64,000 nucleotides of DNA from CG1-02-35-72 sp045046885 (GTDB lineage: Bacteria > Bacteroidota > Bacteroidia > Flavobacteriales > Flavobacteriaceae). The notes beneath the pieces are model-generated. The model was given only the letters and a program-made list of their open reading frames with translations, made no database searches and was not told the DNA's origin. Of the stretch, positions 43,596 through 52,340 are shown one piece after another. Each line of letters opens with the position of its first letter. Within the stretch, counting starts at the first letter, position 1. Location: the NCBI GenBank assembly GCA_045046885.1, contig JASFYX010000007.1:1-64000 (forward strand), given 5' to 3'. The position numbers were made by a program, and so were the translations under genes.

Positions 43596-44721
43596 AGAAT
43601 TTAAAATTAAAGAAGTATTAGAATGGCAAACACAAAAAGAAATTGATCCATTAAAACTTGAACAATTAAAAGATAAAACAGAAAACGTATACCCTTTTTA
43701 TGGTCAAGCAACAATAAACAATGGAATAATTTCTTATAATCAATTAAATAATAATGTATTAAATAATTCCGATGGGAAACCAACTATTCTAATACATTCA
43801 AACAATCAAAATATCGTTTATTTAGAAACACCATTTTATCTAAAAGATGGTCACGGTGCAACAAGTGTTTTACAAAGTGAAAGATTAAACAAAATAAATC
43901 AACTTTTTATTATTTCGGCTATTGATAAAGTAATCAGAAGTAAATATTCTTATAATAATAAAGCAACAAAAATTGAATTAAAGAATACGACAATAAACCT
44001 TCCTACTAAAAATGGTGAAATTGATTATGATTTTATTGAAAATTTTATTGAAGAAGTAGAAAAAGAACATATTGCTAAACTAGAGATTGAACGCACAAAA
44101 ACTCTGAAAACATATTTAAAAATAACAGGTTTAAAAGATTACACTTTATCCGAAGAAGAACAAAAAGCATTGAGTGATTTCGATAATGGCAAATTAAATT
44201 GGCGTGAATTTAAAATAGATAAAATATTTGAAATAAATAACACATTAAGCTTCAATAAAAATGAACTTACATCTGGAGATGGATATGACTATGTTACAAG
44301 AACATCTAAAAATCAAGGTGTTTTGCAAAGAACAGGTTTTGTTAATTCAGAAAACATAAATCCAAGTGGTAATTGGAGTTTAGGTTTATTACAAATGGAC
44401 TTTTTTTATCGAAGTAAACCTTGGTATGCTGGTCAGTTTGTTAGAAAAATCAATCTAAATATTAAAGTAACAAAAAATGAAAATTTATATTTTACAGTAG
44501 TTCTTAATAAATTAAAAGAGAAATTATTAACTGTTCTTGTTAGAGATATTGATAAAACATTTTTAAATTCAAGAGTACAATTACCCCTTCTTGAAAATAA
44601 TGAAATTGATCACATAAAAATTGATAACTTAATTTCGGCAATTCAAAAACTAGTTATTAAGGATGTTATTTTATCTGTTGACAAAAAAATCGACACTACA
44701 AAGAATGTTATAAAAGAATAA
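43552..44721 (+). CDS. Specificity (S) region of the restriction-modification system, no start codon of its own
   Basis: The frame is open from 43513 to the TAA at 44719-44721. It has no in-frame ATG, GTG or TTG until a TTG at 44170, which lies inside the protein. From 43552 it encodes about 389 residues with two target-recognition domains opening alike: VKWGEFKIKEVLEWQ (start) and LNWREFKIDKIFEIN (from about 44196). A helical spacer between them (IEEVEKEHIAKLEIERTKTLK) is the conserved coiled region of type I-like S subunits. It therefore chooses the DNA target for the upstream nuclease-methylase. Two explanations remain: expression as a C-terminal extension by −1 frameshifting at 43546, or a disabling frameshift in a once-fused gene. 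The intact long frame and the perfect slippery signal favour the first. Confidence 0.75.
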   Translation, partial: VDTLLNEKLLKVKWGEFKIKEVLEWQTQKEIDPLKLEQLKDKTENVYPFYGQATINNGIISYNQLNNNVLNNSDGKPTILIHSNNQNIVYLETPFYLKDGHGATSVLQSERLNKINQLFIISAIDKVIRSKYSYNNKATKIELKNTTINLPTKNGEIDYDFIENFIEEVEKEHIAKLEIERTKTLKTYLKITGLKDYTLSEEEQKALSDFDNGKLNWREFKIDKIFEINNTLSFNKNELTSGDGYDYVTRTSKNQGVLQRTGFVNSENINPSGNWSLGLLQMDFFYRSKPWYAGQFVRKINLNIKVTKNENLYFTVVLNKLKEKLLTVLVRDIDKTFLNSRVQLPLLENNEIDHIKIDNLISAIQKLVIKDVILSVDKKIDTTKNVIKE

Positions 44722-44735
44722 TGACTGACGTTTAC

Positions 44736-44745
44736 TGTGGGCAAC
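44736..44745. repeat. Right inverted repeat and hairpin-prone cassette end
   Basis: TGTGGGCAAC mirrors GTTGCCCACA at 41425-41434. The 168-bp spacer from here to the next gene also has short complementary pieces (CAAC-T-GGTAT near 44742 against ATACC and CGTTG near 44855-44872), and GGAAA/TTTCC near 44820. It resembles the folded recombination site at the end of a mobile gene cassette, but no integrase is in the window. Confidence 0.4.
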
Positions 44746-44889
44746 AACTGGTATAAAAAATTGCTAAATTCAATAAAATATAATGTTTCTAAATTATAAA
44801 TAACTTAAATTTAAACATCGGAAAATTACGTTTCCAAAAACGCAACTTCCCATACCAAAAACCGTTGTAAAACATTAAACTAAATTACT

Positions 44890-45348
44890 TTGAAAAAAAT
44901 TATCATTTTATTGATTAGTGTATTTTTTATAAATCTTACATTTTCGCAAGAAAGAGTGATTAAAATCACTAGCCCAAACTCAAATAAAGAAATAACAATT
45001 AAAGAAAATAGACGAATTAAAATCAAAACTTTTGATGGAAAAAAAATATCAGGTAAATTTAAGATATTAGATAATGAAAATATTTTAATAAAAAATAGAC
45101 GAATTGAACTAACAGATATACAAAAAATAAAAAGAAACCCTTTATTAATTTCGATAGTAACAGATGTTTTTATTATTTATAATGGAGTGGCACTATTAGG
45201 TGCTAGTTTGGTAATATCTGCCTTTACATCTGAATCATCAGCATTATTATTGATGATTCCTGCTTCAGGAATAATATATGGAGGAATTAAATCACCTAAC
45301 TTTTTGAAGGGATATAATAAAAATAGAGGTTGGAAATATAAAATATAA
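44890..45348 (+). CDS. Small exported membrane protein in the accessory island
   Basis: The protein has 152 residues from a TTG start and a signal peptide at 1-19 (FFINLTFSQ). Residues 20-85 are a beta-rich polar domain (IKTFDGKKISGKFKILDNENILIKNR, split: KTFDGKKISGKF, ILDNENILIKNR) resembling a small SH3- or Sm-like fold. A long hydrophobic segment (about 86-130, two helices) follows, then a basic tail. I recognise no family. It sits in the accessory stretch after the restriction-modification cassette, possibly a cassette gene of its own. Confidence 0.65.
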   Translation: MKKIIILLISVFFINLTFSQERVIKITSPNSNKEITIKENRRIKIKTFDGKKISGKFKILDNENILIKNRRIELTDIQKIKRNPLLISIVTDVFIIYNGVALLGASLVISAFTSESSALLLMIPASGIIYGGIKSPNFLKGYNKNRGWKYKI

Positions 45349-45424
45349 ACAATATCAGAATAAATAAAATGCAGATGTAAGCTTCTCTTAAAACCGAACC
45401 GCTTAAAAGTATAAAAATGAGAAT

Positions 45425-45574
45425 ATGCCTTTTTTAGAAATTACATTATCAAACAGAACAATGACGATACTTGGTGCTTTATCAGCAATTGTAGTCGTAT
45501 TTATTATTTTTCTAATAGCAAGACATTTTAATAAAAAAAATAGAGGTCAGCAGATAACTATATATCAAATTTAA
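45425..45574 (+). CDS. 49-residue single-pass membrane peptide
   Basis: ATG at 45425 opens a frame of 49 codons with stop TAA at 45572-45574. Residues about 14-32 form one strong membrane helix (ILGALSAIVVVFIIFLIA), followed by a basic stretch RHFNKKNRGQQ, which orients it with the C-terminus in the cytoplasm. It is too short for homology by eye. The hydrophobic/basic pattern is protein-like, but AT-rich DNA can produce it by chance. Confidence 0.4.
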   Translation: MPFLEITLSNRTMTILGALSAIVVVFIIFLIARHFNKKNRGQQITIYQI

Positions 45575-45624
45575 TAATTAAAGTGCTGTTTTTTAAAGAT
45601 ATAAAAAATCAATAATTTGTCTGT

Positions 45625-45678
45625 TCGAGCGCAGTCGAGAACTATAGAGTCTACAAATTAGGTCTCGACTGCGCTCGA
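45625..45678. repeat. REP-like palindrome with 16-bp arms
   Basis: TCGAGCGCAGTCGAGA (45625-45640) is repeated exactly in reverse complement at 45663-45678, with a 22-nt loop. Its GC content is far above its surroundings. The core CTCGACTGCGCTCGA is, from memory, a dispersed intergenic palindrome in many flavobacterial genomes. Confidence 0.75.
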
Positions 45679-45820
45679 CCTGACATTATTAGTGCAAATA
45701 ATAAATTAAAAATATGAAACTATCTATTGACATCTATAAAAGAAATTAGTAATAGAAAACCGCATTGAATAAAATTGCTGGATTTTAAGCGGGTTCAAAT
45801 GCCAAATACAGGGAATTATC

Positions 45821-46585
45821 CTACCCCAACCATTTTTTAAAATCTTTTACTTTTTCGCGACTTACAATAATATCTTCATTATCAAAATGATGTAATCGTA
45901 TTTTTAAGCGGCTATTGGTGTAGGCTACAATATCTTTTATCGCCTCTAATGGCACTATAAAAGACCTGTTTACTTTAAAACATTTCTGAGGATTGAGCTG
46001 TTCTTGTAATTGTTCTAACGTGCTATCAATTAAATAACTTCTATCTTTATTTGTGTGTAAATAGGTTCCTTTATTTTCACTGTAAAAACACTCAATATCA
46101 GCTAGATTTATAACTTTTAAATGCTGACCAACTTGAATAGTAAAACGCTCTTTGTATTTTTTCTCTTCTGGACTTACTAATGCTTTTTTTAAAGATTCAA
46201 AATCGAATAAAACATTTTGTGAAGCCTCCTTTTGTTTTTCTTTGTATTGTGCTAAAGCATGTGCTAATTCGTCATCGTCAATTGGTTTTAAAAGATAATC
46301 TATACTGTTAAATTTAAAAGCTTTTAGGGCATATTCGTCATAAGCCGTTGTAAAAATGATATCACTTTTAATTTTAACTTGATCTAAAATTTCAAAAGAA
46401 AGCCCATCAGATAACTGAATATCTAAAAACACAATATCCGGATGTTGGTTAGAATTAAACCAATTTACCGCTTCTTTTACGGAGTGTAACAAACAAAAAA
46501 CCTCTAGCTTAGAAGCTTCTAACATACGTTTTAAGCGTCTTGCAGCAGGTTGCTCGTCTTCTATTATAACAGCCTTTATTGCCAT
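45821..46585 (-). CDS. LytTR-family response regulator (LytR/AlgR type)
   Basis: The protein has 254 residues. The receiver domain has D9-E11 pocket residues (VIIEDEQPAARRL), phospho-acceptor D55 (IVFLDIQLSDG), T80 and K100 (YLLKPI). A LytTR DNA-binding domain spans about 150-250 (CFYSENKGTYLHTN, FKVNRSFIVPLEAI). It pairs with the LytS-type kinase at 47247-48593, two 2TM-protein genes upstream. It overlaps the adjacent 2TM gene by 10 nt, so kinase, 2TM proteins and regulator form one operon. Confidence 0.93.
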   Translation of the reverse strand: MAIKAVIIEDEQPAARRLKRMLEASKLEVFCLLHSVKEAVNWFNSNQHPDIVFLDIQLSDGLSFEILDQVKIKSDIIFTTAYDEYALKAFKFNSIDYLLKPIDDDELAHALAQYKEKQKEASQNVLFDFESLKKALVSPEEKKYKERFTIQVGQHLKVINLADIECFYSENKGTYLHTNKDRSYLIDSTLEQLQEQLNPQKCFKVNRSFIVPLEAIKDIVAYTNSRLKIRLHHFDNEDIIVSREKVKDFKKWLG

Positions 46586-46890
46586 GAATCTGATTTATCT
46601 TTATCCATTAATTCTTTAATTTTTCTATCCTCCCAATCTGAGCCTAAGATACCAAATAAACCAAAGACTTTAAAGGCATGAAAAGCCAAACCTATACCCC
46701 AAAAGAAAGCCGTGTTGTAAGATTGCCATTCCCAGAAGGCATCCCAACCGCCATCTGCTATGGCTCTTGACATAACAAGAAACAAGTTTACAATGAGATA
46801 AACTGAAAAGTGAACATAAAATCCTTTGATTGATTTTACCCTGTTTTTAGCACGAATATATTTTTGTTCTTCTGTATAATTATCTGCCAT
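46576..46890 (-). CDS. 2TM-domain protein, paralogue 2
   Basis: The protein has 104 residues of the 2TM family: an N-terminal basic segment EEQKYIRAKNRVKSIKGFY, two membrane helices (about 27-48 and 58-78) and a C-terminal GILGSDWEDRKIKELMD. It is a clear paralogue of the next gene and of the kinase C-terminus, with the closing GSDWEDRKIKE identical to the kinase copy. It starts 5 nt after the paralogue's stop and overlaps the regulator gene by 10 nt. The function is unknown. Family members commonly adjoin LytTR systems. Confidence 0.85.
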   Translation of the reverse strand: MADNYTEEQKYIRAKNRVKSIKGFYVHFSVYLIVNLFLVMSRAIADGGWDAFWEWQSYNTAFFWGIGLAFHAFKVFGLFGILGSDWEDRKIKELMDKDKSDSWQ

Positions 46891-46895
46891 CTTTT

Positions 46896-47192
46896 CTAAA
46901 ATTTTGTACCGCTATCATCGTCCATTAATTCTCTAATTTTTCTTTCTTCCCACTCTTTTCCTAAGCCTATTTTATAGCCAAATACACCTAAAGCGTGAAA
47001 GCAAATGCCTATTCCCCAGCCAAACATTGGAAACCAAAACCAATGATAACCTGGTGATGTCATTAAATTGATGAATATTAAAAAAGGAATGACTAAACAA
47101 TAGGATGTTAAATTTGAATAAAACCCTTTTAATTCATCAACTCTTTTCTTAGCGCGCATATATTTTTGTTCTTCTGTATAATATGTTTTCAT
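46896..47192 (-). CDS. 2TM-domain protein, paralogue 1
   Basis: The protein has 98 residues with the same layout as its neighbour: EEQKYMRAKKRVDELKGFY, two membrane helices, FWFPMFGWGIGICFHALGVFG, and GKEWEERKIRELMDDD. The central FWFPMFGWG is shared exactly with the 2TM module fused to the kinase, so these two are the closest relatives of the three. It lies between the kinase gene (54 nt gap) and the second paralogue (5 nt gap). Confidence 0.85.
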   Translation of the reverse strand: MKTYYTEEQKYMRAKKRVDELKGFYSNLTSYCLVIPFLIFINLMTSPGYHWFWFPMFGWGIGICFHALGVFGYKIGLGKEWEERKIRELMDDDSGTKF

Positions 47193-47246
47193 TTTTTTTA
47201 TGTTTTAATTAATTATTTAATTTCTAAAAGTTAAGTATAGCTTAAA

Positions 47247-48593
47247 CTATTTCCAATACTGTTTATCGTCTTCATTAATAAACTCTTTAATTTTGCGATC
47301 TTCCCAATCACTACCCAAAATTGGATAATAATTGAAAGCTTTAAATCCTTGAAAAGTTAAGCCCATTCCCCATCCAAACATGGGAAACCAAAACCACTGA
47401 ATAGTATGTGGTGAATATCTGTAATAAATAAATATTATAAATGGCATAACTATACAATACGCTATTAAACTTGCATAAAATGATTTAATTTCTTTTACGC
47501 GTTCAACTGCTTTTAAATATTTATTAATTTGACTTGTACTTGATGTTTTCATGTTCTTAATTTTTTGTGTTAGTAAAGGTAAATTAACTTGAAATTTATC
47601 TTCGTCTTTAATAATCTCTATTTTTCTTTTTGTAATTAAAGCATAGCGTTCTTCTATGTTTTTTAAACCAACATGTGTACTCTTTTTTAATACCGATTTT
47701 AAATGCAATTTATTTTCAACACATAAACAACCCTCTTTTAAATAAATACTTATAACAAGTGGATTTTCCTTATTTATAACATTGTGCTTAACGGCATTTT
47801 CTAACAATATTTGTAACGAGAGTGGCACAATTTTTAAATCAGGGTTTAAGTCTGATTCTGGTAATTTAAATTCAACGGCTTCTTCAAAACGCATTTTTAG
47901 TAATTCCATATAGGTATTAGCAAAATCGAGTTCTTCTTGCAATGGAATTAAATCTTTGTCTTTTTGTTCTAAAACATAACGATATACTTTAGACAATTTT
48001 GTGGTAAACTGCTCGGCTTTCGCTGGATTTTCGCCAATTAAAGACGTCAATACATTTAGACTATTGAATAAAAAATGAGGGTCTAACTGACTTTTAAGTG
48101 ATTCGTACTTAGCCGATTCGTGTTTGGCCACAAACTCCGATTCAGATATTTTTTTATCAGATAAAGCTTTATAAAAATATAAAGCGTAAAAAAAGAGGAC
48201 TATTATTAAAGTAATTAATAAAGAGTAGAAATAATGACTGGCTTTTTGATTTGTAATAAAATAAGCCAAGTCATGACCATTAACTAAAGTAAGAACTAAC
48301 CTCGCTACAACAATAGCAACTAACGATACAACAATGGCACCAATTAGACCAATTATAAGTCGTTTTTTAGTTTCTTCTTTCCAACTATAAAACTTGTCTA
48401 AATAAGCCACTAAATATATATTGGCGCCGCCAATAATAAATCCATATAAAAAATAGGCTGCAAATTTTTTAAGCTCAACTGTAAAACTACCAACTTTACC
48501 GCCATCTATCCAGTCAACACCTTGGTCTAGAAGGTAAATAACAAGACTTATTACTAAAGTGTATTTTATAAAATTTGCAAAATATTTTGTCAT
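47247..48593 (-). CDS. LytS-type histidine kinase fused to a C-terminal 2TM module
   Basis: The protein has 448 residues. Four membrane helices occupy about 1-160. The His_kinase domain has the phospho-histidine in SQLDPHFLFNSLNVLTSL (about H173), and the ATPase domain has PLSLQILLENAVKHNVI and HVGLKNIEERYAL. A normal kinase of this family would end near VNLPLL (about 341). Here six further codons (TQKIKN) lead into a complete 2TM protein starting with its own Met at residue 348 (codon at 47550-47552), with two more membrane helices and GSDWEDRKIKEF. The pattern suggests that a separate 2TM gene became fused by loss of the kinase stop codon. Internal initiation at Met348 could still make the free module. 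Confidence 0.9.
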   Translation of the reverse strand: MTKYFANFIKYTLVISLVIYLLDQGVDWIDGGKVGSFTVELKKFAAYFLYGFIIGGANIYLVAYLDKFYSWKEETKKRLIIGLIGAIVVSLVAIVVARLVLTLVNGHDLAYFITNQKASHYFYSLLITLIIVLFFYALYFYKALSDKKISESEFVAKHESAKYESLKSQLDPHFLFNSLNVLTSLIGENPAKAEQFTTKLSKVYRYVLEQKDKDLIPLQEELDFANTYMELLKMRFEEAVEFKLPESDLNPDLKIVPLSLQILLENAVKHNVINKENPLVISIYLKEGCLCVENKLHLKSVLKKSTHVGLKNIEERYALITKRKIEIIKDEDKFQVNLPLLTQKIKNMKTSSTSQINKYLKAVERVKEIKSFYASLIAYCIVMPFIIFIYYRYSPHTIQWFWFPMFGWGMGLTFQGFKAFNYYPILGSDWEDRKIKEFINEDDKQYWK

Positions 48594-48612
48594 TTTTCTA
48601 GTATAAAATTAT

Positions 48613-49038
48613 TTAAAATTTAATTTCGAAGTTCAAATTCTTATCAGAAACTTCAAATTTACCATCATCAAAAAGCGGTGGTCCAAAGTTCATAATATTA
48701 TTGGTCATGCCATAATCTTCTAAGGGCATGCCGTTATCTTGAAAGTCCATTTTACCATTACTATTGGCATCGTGAAAACACACAACAGCATAAACACCCG
48801 GTTTTACATCTTTAAAAGATACTGTACCTACGCCGTCTATTAAAGTAGCTTCGGCTTTTGCAAGGGCTTGTTTGTTATTAAAATGCTCTTTAGAATCGTA
48901 AAGGGCAAAATGGACTTTTCCTTTGTCGTTTATAGCGTTTGTAACGGATACGGTAAGCTTATAAGATTGTGTTTTATTTTGGCTAAAACCAATTAGCGAT
49001 AATAAATACAAGCAAATAACTAAAATAAATCGAATCAT
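48613..49038 (-). CDS. DUF2141 secreted protein
   Basis: The protein has 141 residues and a signal peptide at 1-19 (IGFSQ). The DUF2141 pattern is complete: KLTVSVTNAINDKGKVHFALYDSKEHF (split: TVSVTNAINDKGKV, FALYDSKEHF), VKPGVYAVVCFHDANSNGKMDF, and GMPLEDYGMTNN. It is a small beta-sandwich of unknown function with a conserved DxNxNGKMD loop that resembles a calcium-binding motif. It lies 20 nt upstream of the kinase operon on the same strand and may be co-transcribed with it. Confidence 0.9.
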   Translation of the reverse strand: MIRFILVICLYLLSLIGFSQNKTQSYKLTVSVTNAINDKGKVHFALYDSKEHFNNKQALAKAEATLIDGVGTVSFKDVKPGVYAVVCFHDANSNGKMDFQDNGMPLEDYGMTNNIMNFGPPLFDDGKFEVSDKNLNFEIKF

Positions 49039-49231
49039 AATTTTTATTTTTAAAGTTAAACATATTTTTTAATTCAGAGCAAAAGTGCTCCTTTTACCCT
49101 TTTGCACCAATTTTAAATAACCGAACTGTTAAATTTTAAAGATGAATTGTTATTTAAGCTATTATAAAATCAAAATAATGTAATTTAGTACACCTAATTT
49201 TTTATACCGTAAATTTAAACAAAACCTAATC

Positions 49232-51787
49232 ATGAAAAATTTAATTACTGCTGTTTTAATCCTTCTTTTAGGAACTTCTGTTTACTCTCAAGATTATTTC
49301 TATAAAAATCAAGGGCCTTTTAATAGCAAGATACCCAGCCCTGAGCAATTTTTGGGTTATCCTATTGGGAAATACCATACGCGTCATGACCGTGTTGTGG
49401 CCTATTTTAAAACTTTAGCCTCGTTGTCTAACAAGGCCACATTAACCATTTACGGGAAAACCCACGAGCAACGCGAATTGGTGATTTTAAATGTCTCTAC
49501 AACTCAAAATATTAAAAACTTAGAAACCCTGCGTCAAAAACACCTTAAGTTGGTTGATGTTAATTCTCCCTTAGGTGATATCTCTCAATTACCTGTCTTT
49601 ATAAATTTGGGATATAATGTTCACGGCAACGAACCTTCTAGCACAGAAGCGGCTATGTTAACTGCTTATACTTTAATAGCTTCTCAAAATCCTTCTGTAA
49701 AAGCCTATTTAGAGAAAGCCGTTGTCTTTATAGATCCCACTATAAATCCCGATGGCAGAGATCGATTTGTGAATTGGGTCAACACCCGACGTGGGACTCC
49801 GCTTGTAGCCGATAAATATGATATGGAGCATAATGAAGATTGGCCTCGTGGCCGCACAAATCATTATTGGTTTGATTTAAATCGCGATTGGCTGTTAGCT
49901 GTTAATCCAGAAAGTCAAGGTAAATTAAAATGGTATCACAAATGGTATCCTAACGTTGTAACCGATTTTCATGAAATGGGTACCAATAGTTCTTATTTCT
50001 TTGAACCGATGAAGCCCATTGCTTCTAAAGACCCCATAATGCCTAAAGAAAATTACACCACACTAAATGACATGTTTGCCAAACAATTTTCGGCTGATTT
50101 AAACAAAATAGGCTCCTTCTATTTTACAAAAGAAGCTTTTGACGGGACTTACCCCGGTTATGGTTCTTCTTATCCCGATTTGCAAGGCGCTTTAGCGCTT
50201 CTTTTTGAACAAGCCAGCTCAAGAGGTCATGTACAAGAAACCGATATGGGTAAAATTGAATTTAAATTTACCATTAGAAACCACTATGTATCTAGTTTTG
50301 CAACAATTAAAGCAGCTATTGCTAATAAAGATTACCTCAATAAATATGAGCATCACTTTTTTACATCTGCTATAAAAAACGCCGAAAAAGATCCTGTAAA
50401 AGCTTATGTTTTTGGCGATAATTACGATAAAAATCGTGTTAAAGATTTTGTGAATTTACTCTTGCAGCACAAAATTAAAGTTTATAATCTCAATAAATCA
50501 TTAAGATTAAACAACAAGACTTTTAGAAAAGGAAAAGCTTTTATCGTTCCTACAAAACAGCCTCAATACCGCATGGTGCAAACTATGTTCGAAACCTATA
50601 ATCAGTATAGAGATAGCGTTTATTACGACGCTTCGGCATGGTCAACCGTTAATTTTTATAATATGACCTATGCTAAAGTGACTAACAGCTTTAAAAAAGG
50701 TTCCGAAATCAATTCAACAGACAATTTAGTAACAACGAACTCCTTTAACAAATCTAATTATGCCTATCTTATAAAATGGGATGATTACAATGCTCCGGCA
50801 CTACTCTATTTTTTACAAAAAAATGGCATAAAACTAAAAGCGTCATTTAAACCTTTTAGTATTACAGCAAACAGTAAAGTCACTAATTTTGACAGAGGGA
50901 CTTTACTTATCCCTATAAGTTTACAAAGTTTGACATCCGATAAGGTTTATAATTTACTTAAAACAGCTTCAAATAAATTTAAAGTACAAGCTTTTTCTGT
51001 TAATACAGGCTATAGTGTTAAAGGTATTGACTTAGGAAGTCGTAATTTTAGAACTTTAAAAGAACCCAAAGCTTTAATGCTAGTGGGCAATGGCGTGTCA
51101 TCTTATGAGGCTGGTGAAGTTTGGCATGCTTTAGATACAAAAATTTTTATGCCTATTACAAAAGTTCCTTTAAACATATTTAGTCGCGTTGATTTAAATA
51201 GATATAATACTTTTGTTTTAGTTTCAGGCAGCTATTCTCAACTTGATGATAAACAGATTACAAGAATTAAAAATTGGGTAGCACAGGGCAATACGCTTAT
51301 AACTTCTAGACAAGCCTCAAGCTGGGCTATCAAGAAAAAGTTGGTTAAAGAGGTCTTGATTAAAAAAGATACCTCAAAAAACACCAAGCGCTTGCCTTAC
51401 GGCGATGCTAGTGAATATATTGGTCGTAACCAAATTGGCGGTGCTATTTTTAAAGTAGATTTAGATTTGACACATCCTTTGGCATTTGGGTATCATCAAA
51501 AACAAATACCTGTTTATAAAAACAATAATATTTGGCTTAAACCCAGTAAAAGTGCTTACGCTACAGTTGCCAAGTACGACAGGCATCCACATATTGATGG
51601 TTTTATAACCAAAAAGAATTTAGAAATTATGAAAAAATCGGCGTCACTAATTGTCAGCCCCATTGGACGTGGCCGCGTGGTAATGTTTGCCGATAATCCT
51701 AATTTTAGAGGGGCGTGGTATGGCACCAATAAACTATTTTTTAACGCCTTATTTTTTGGATCGGAAATAAATGTTCCCAAAAATTAA
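49232..51787 (+). CDS. Secreted M14-family zinc carboxypeptidase
   Basis: The protein has 851 residues and a signal peptide at 1-20. The M14 zinc site is HGNE (H131, E134) in NVHGNEPSSTEAA, with the third ligand in DFHEMGT (H247). The substrate-binding region contains DPTINPDGRDRF and FDLNRDW. After the catalytic domain (about 35-380) comes a long extension without a known catalytic motif, holding a DJ-1/glutaminase-amidotransferase-like fold (about 610-720: ALMLVGNGVSSYE, YNTFVLVSGSY, WVAQGNTLITSR). No T9SS sorting domain is visible. It likely releases C-terminal residues from peptides in the periplasm or outside. Confidence 0.9.
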   Translation: MKNLITAVLILLLGTSVYSQDYFYKNQGPFNSKIPSPEQFLGYPIGKYHTRHDRVVAYFKTLASLSNKATLTIYGKTHEQRELVILNVSTTQNIKNLETLRQKHLKLVDVNSPLGDISQLPVFINLGYNVHGNEPSSTEAAMLTAYTLIASQNPSVKAYLEKAVVFIDPTINPDGRDRFVNWVNTRRGTPLVADKYDMEHNEDWPRGRTNHYWFDLNRDWLLAVNPESQGKLKWYHKWYPNVVTDFHEMGTNSSYFFEPMKPIASKDPIMPKENYTTLNDMFAKQFSADLNKIGSFYFTKEAFDGTYPGYGSSYPDLQGALALLFEQASSRGHVQETDMGKIEFKFTIRNHYVSSFATIKAAIANKDYLNKYEHHFFTSAIKNAEKDPVKAYVFGDNYDKNRVKDFVNLLLQHKIKVYNLNKSLRLNNKTFRKGKAFIVPTKQPQYRMVQTMFETYNQYRDSVYYDASAWSTVNFYNMTYAKVTNSFKKGSEINSTDNLVTTNSFNKSNYAYLIKWDDYNAPALLYFLQKNGIKLKASFKPFSITANSKVTNFDRGTLLIPISLQSLTSDKVYNLLKTASNKFKVQAFSVNTGYSVKGIDLGSRNFRTLKEPKALMLVGNGVSSYEAGEVWHALDTKIFMPITKVPLNIFSRVDLNRYNTFVLVSGSYSQLDDKQITRIKNWVAQGNTLITSRQASSWAIKKKLVKEVLIKKDTSKNTKRLPYGDASEYIGRNQIGGAIFKVDLDLTHPLAFGYHQKQIPVYKNNNIWLKPSKSAYATVAKYDRHPHIDGFITKKNLEIMKKSASLIVSPIGRGRVVMFADNPNFRGAWYGTNKLFFNALFFGSEINVPKN

Positions 51788-51844
51788 CATTAATTGGTAA
51801 CAAAAATGCATTTTACGCTACCTATAAGGTAACTAACTTGAAAC

Positions 51845-52336
51845 GTGGAAGACTTAAAACATCGGTTTACAGAAGATTTAGAAAAAAATCAGAATATAAT
51901 TCATAAAGTCTGCCGGGCGTACACAAGGTCTGATAGCGCTCATAAAGATTTATTTCAAGAGATAACTATACAATTGTGGCGCGCCTATCCTAAGTTTAGA
52001 GGCGACTCAAAATTTAGCACTTGGATGTATCGCGTGGCTTTAAATACAGCCATTTCGCTTTACAGAAAATCTAAAAGACAAATCGCTACATCTGAGATGT
52101 ACGACAATTTAAAAGAGTTAGAATTTAAAGATTACGACCCTACAAAAGACCAACAATTAGCCTTATTATACAGCGCTATAAGACAATTATCTGATATAGA
52201 AAAAGCCTTGTGTTTATTGTATTTAGAAGATAAATCGTATAGAGAGATATCTGAAACATTAGGTATTTCTGAGGTCAATGCACGCGTAAAAATGAATCGT
52301 ACAAAAACAAAATTAAAAGTATTATTAAACCCCTGA
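51845..52336 (+). CDS. ECF RNA polymerase sigma factor
   Basis: The protein has 163 residues from a GTG start. Region 2 is in about 10-75 (IIHKVCRAYTRSDSAHKDLFQEI, split: KVCRAYTRS, HKDLFQEITIQLWRAYP; STWMYRVALNTAISLYRK). Region 4 spans about 110-160 (LYLEDKSYREISETLGISE). It is not followed by a FecR gene but by a membrane protein gene 4 nt downstream. That protein is probably its anti-sigma factor or partner. Confidence 0.92.
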   Translation: MEDLKHRFTEDLEKNQNIIHKVCRAYTRSDSAHKDLFQEITIQLWRAYPKFRGDSKFSTWMYRVALNTAISLYRKSKRQIATSEMYDNLKELEFKDYDPTKDQQLALLYSAIRQLSDIEKALCLLYLEDKSYREISETLGISEVNARVKMNRTKTKLKVLLNP

Positions 52337-52340
52337 TATT

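Noticed and set aside
44170..44721. A separate 183-residue gene starting with TTG at 44170
   Set aside because: The TTG is an internal leucine codon. The same frame continues upstream for about 200 codons with a matching first recognition domain.
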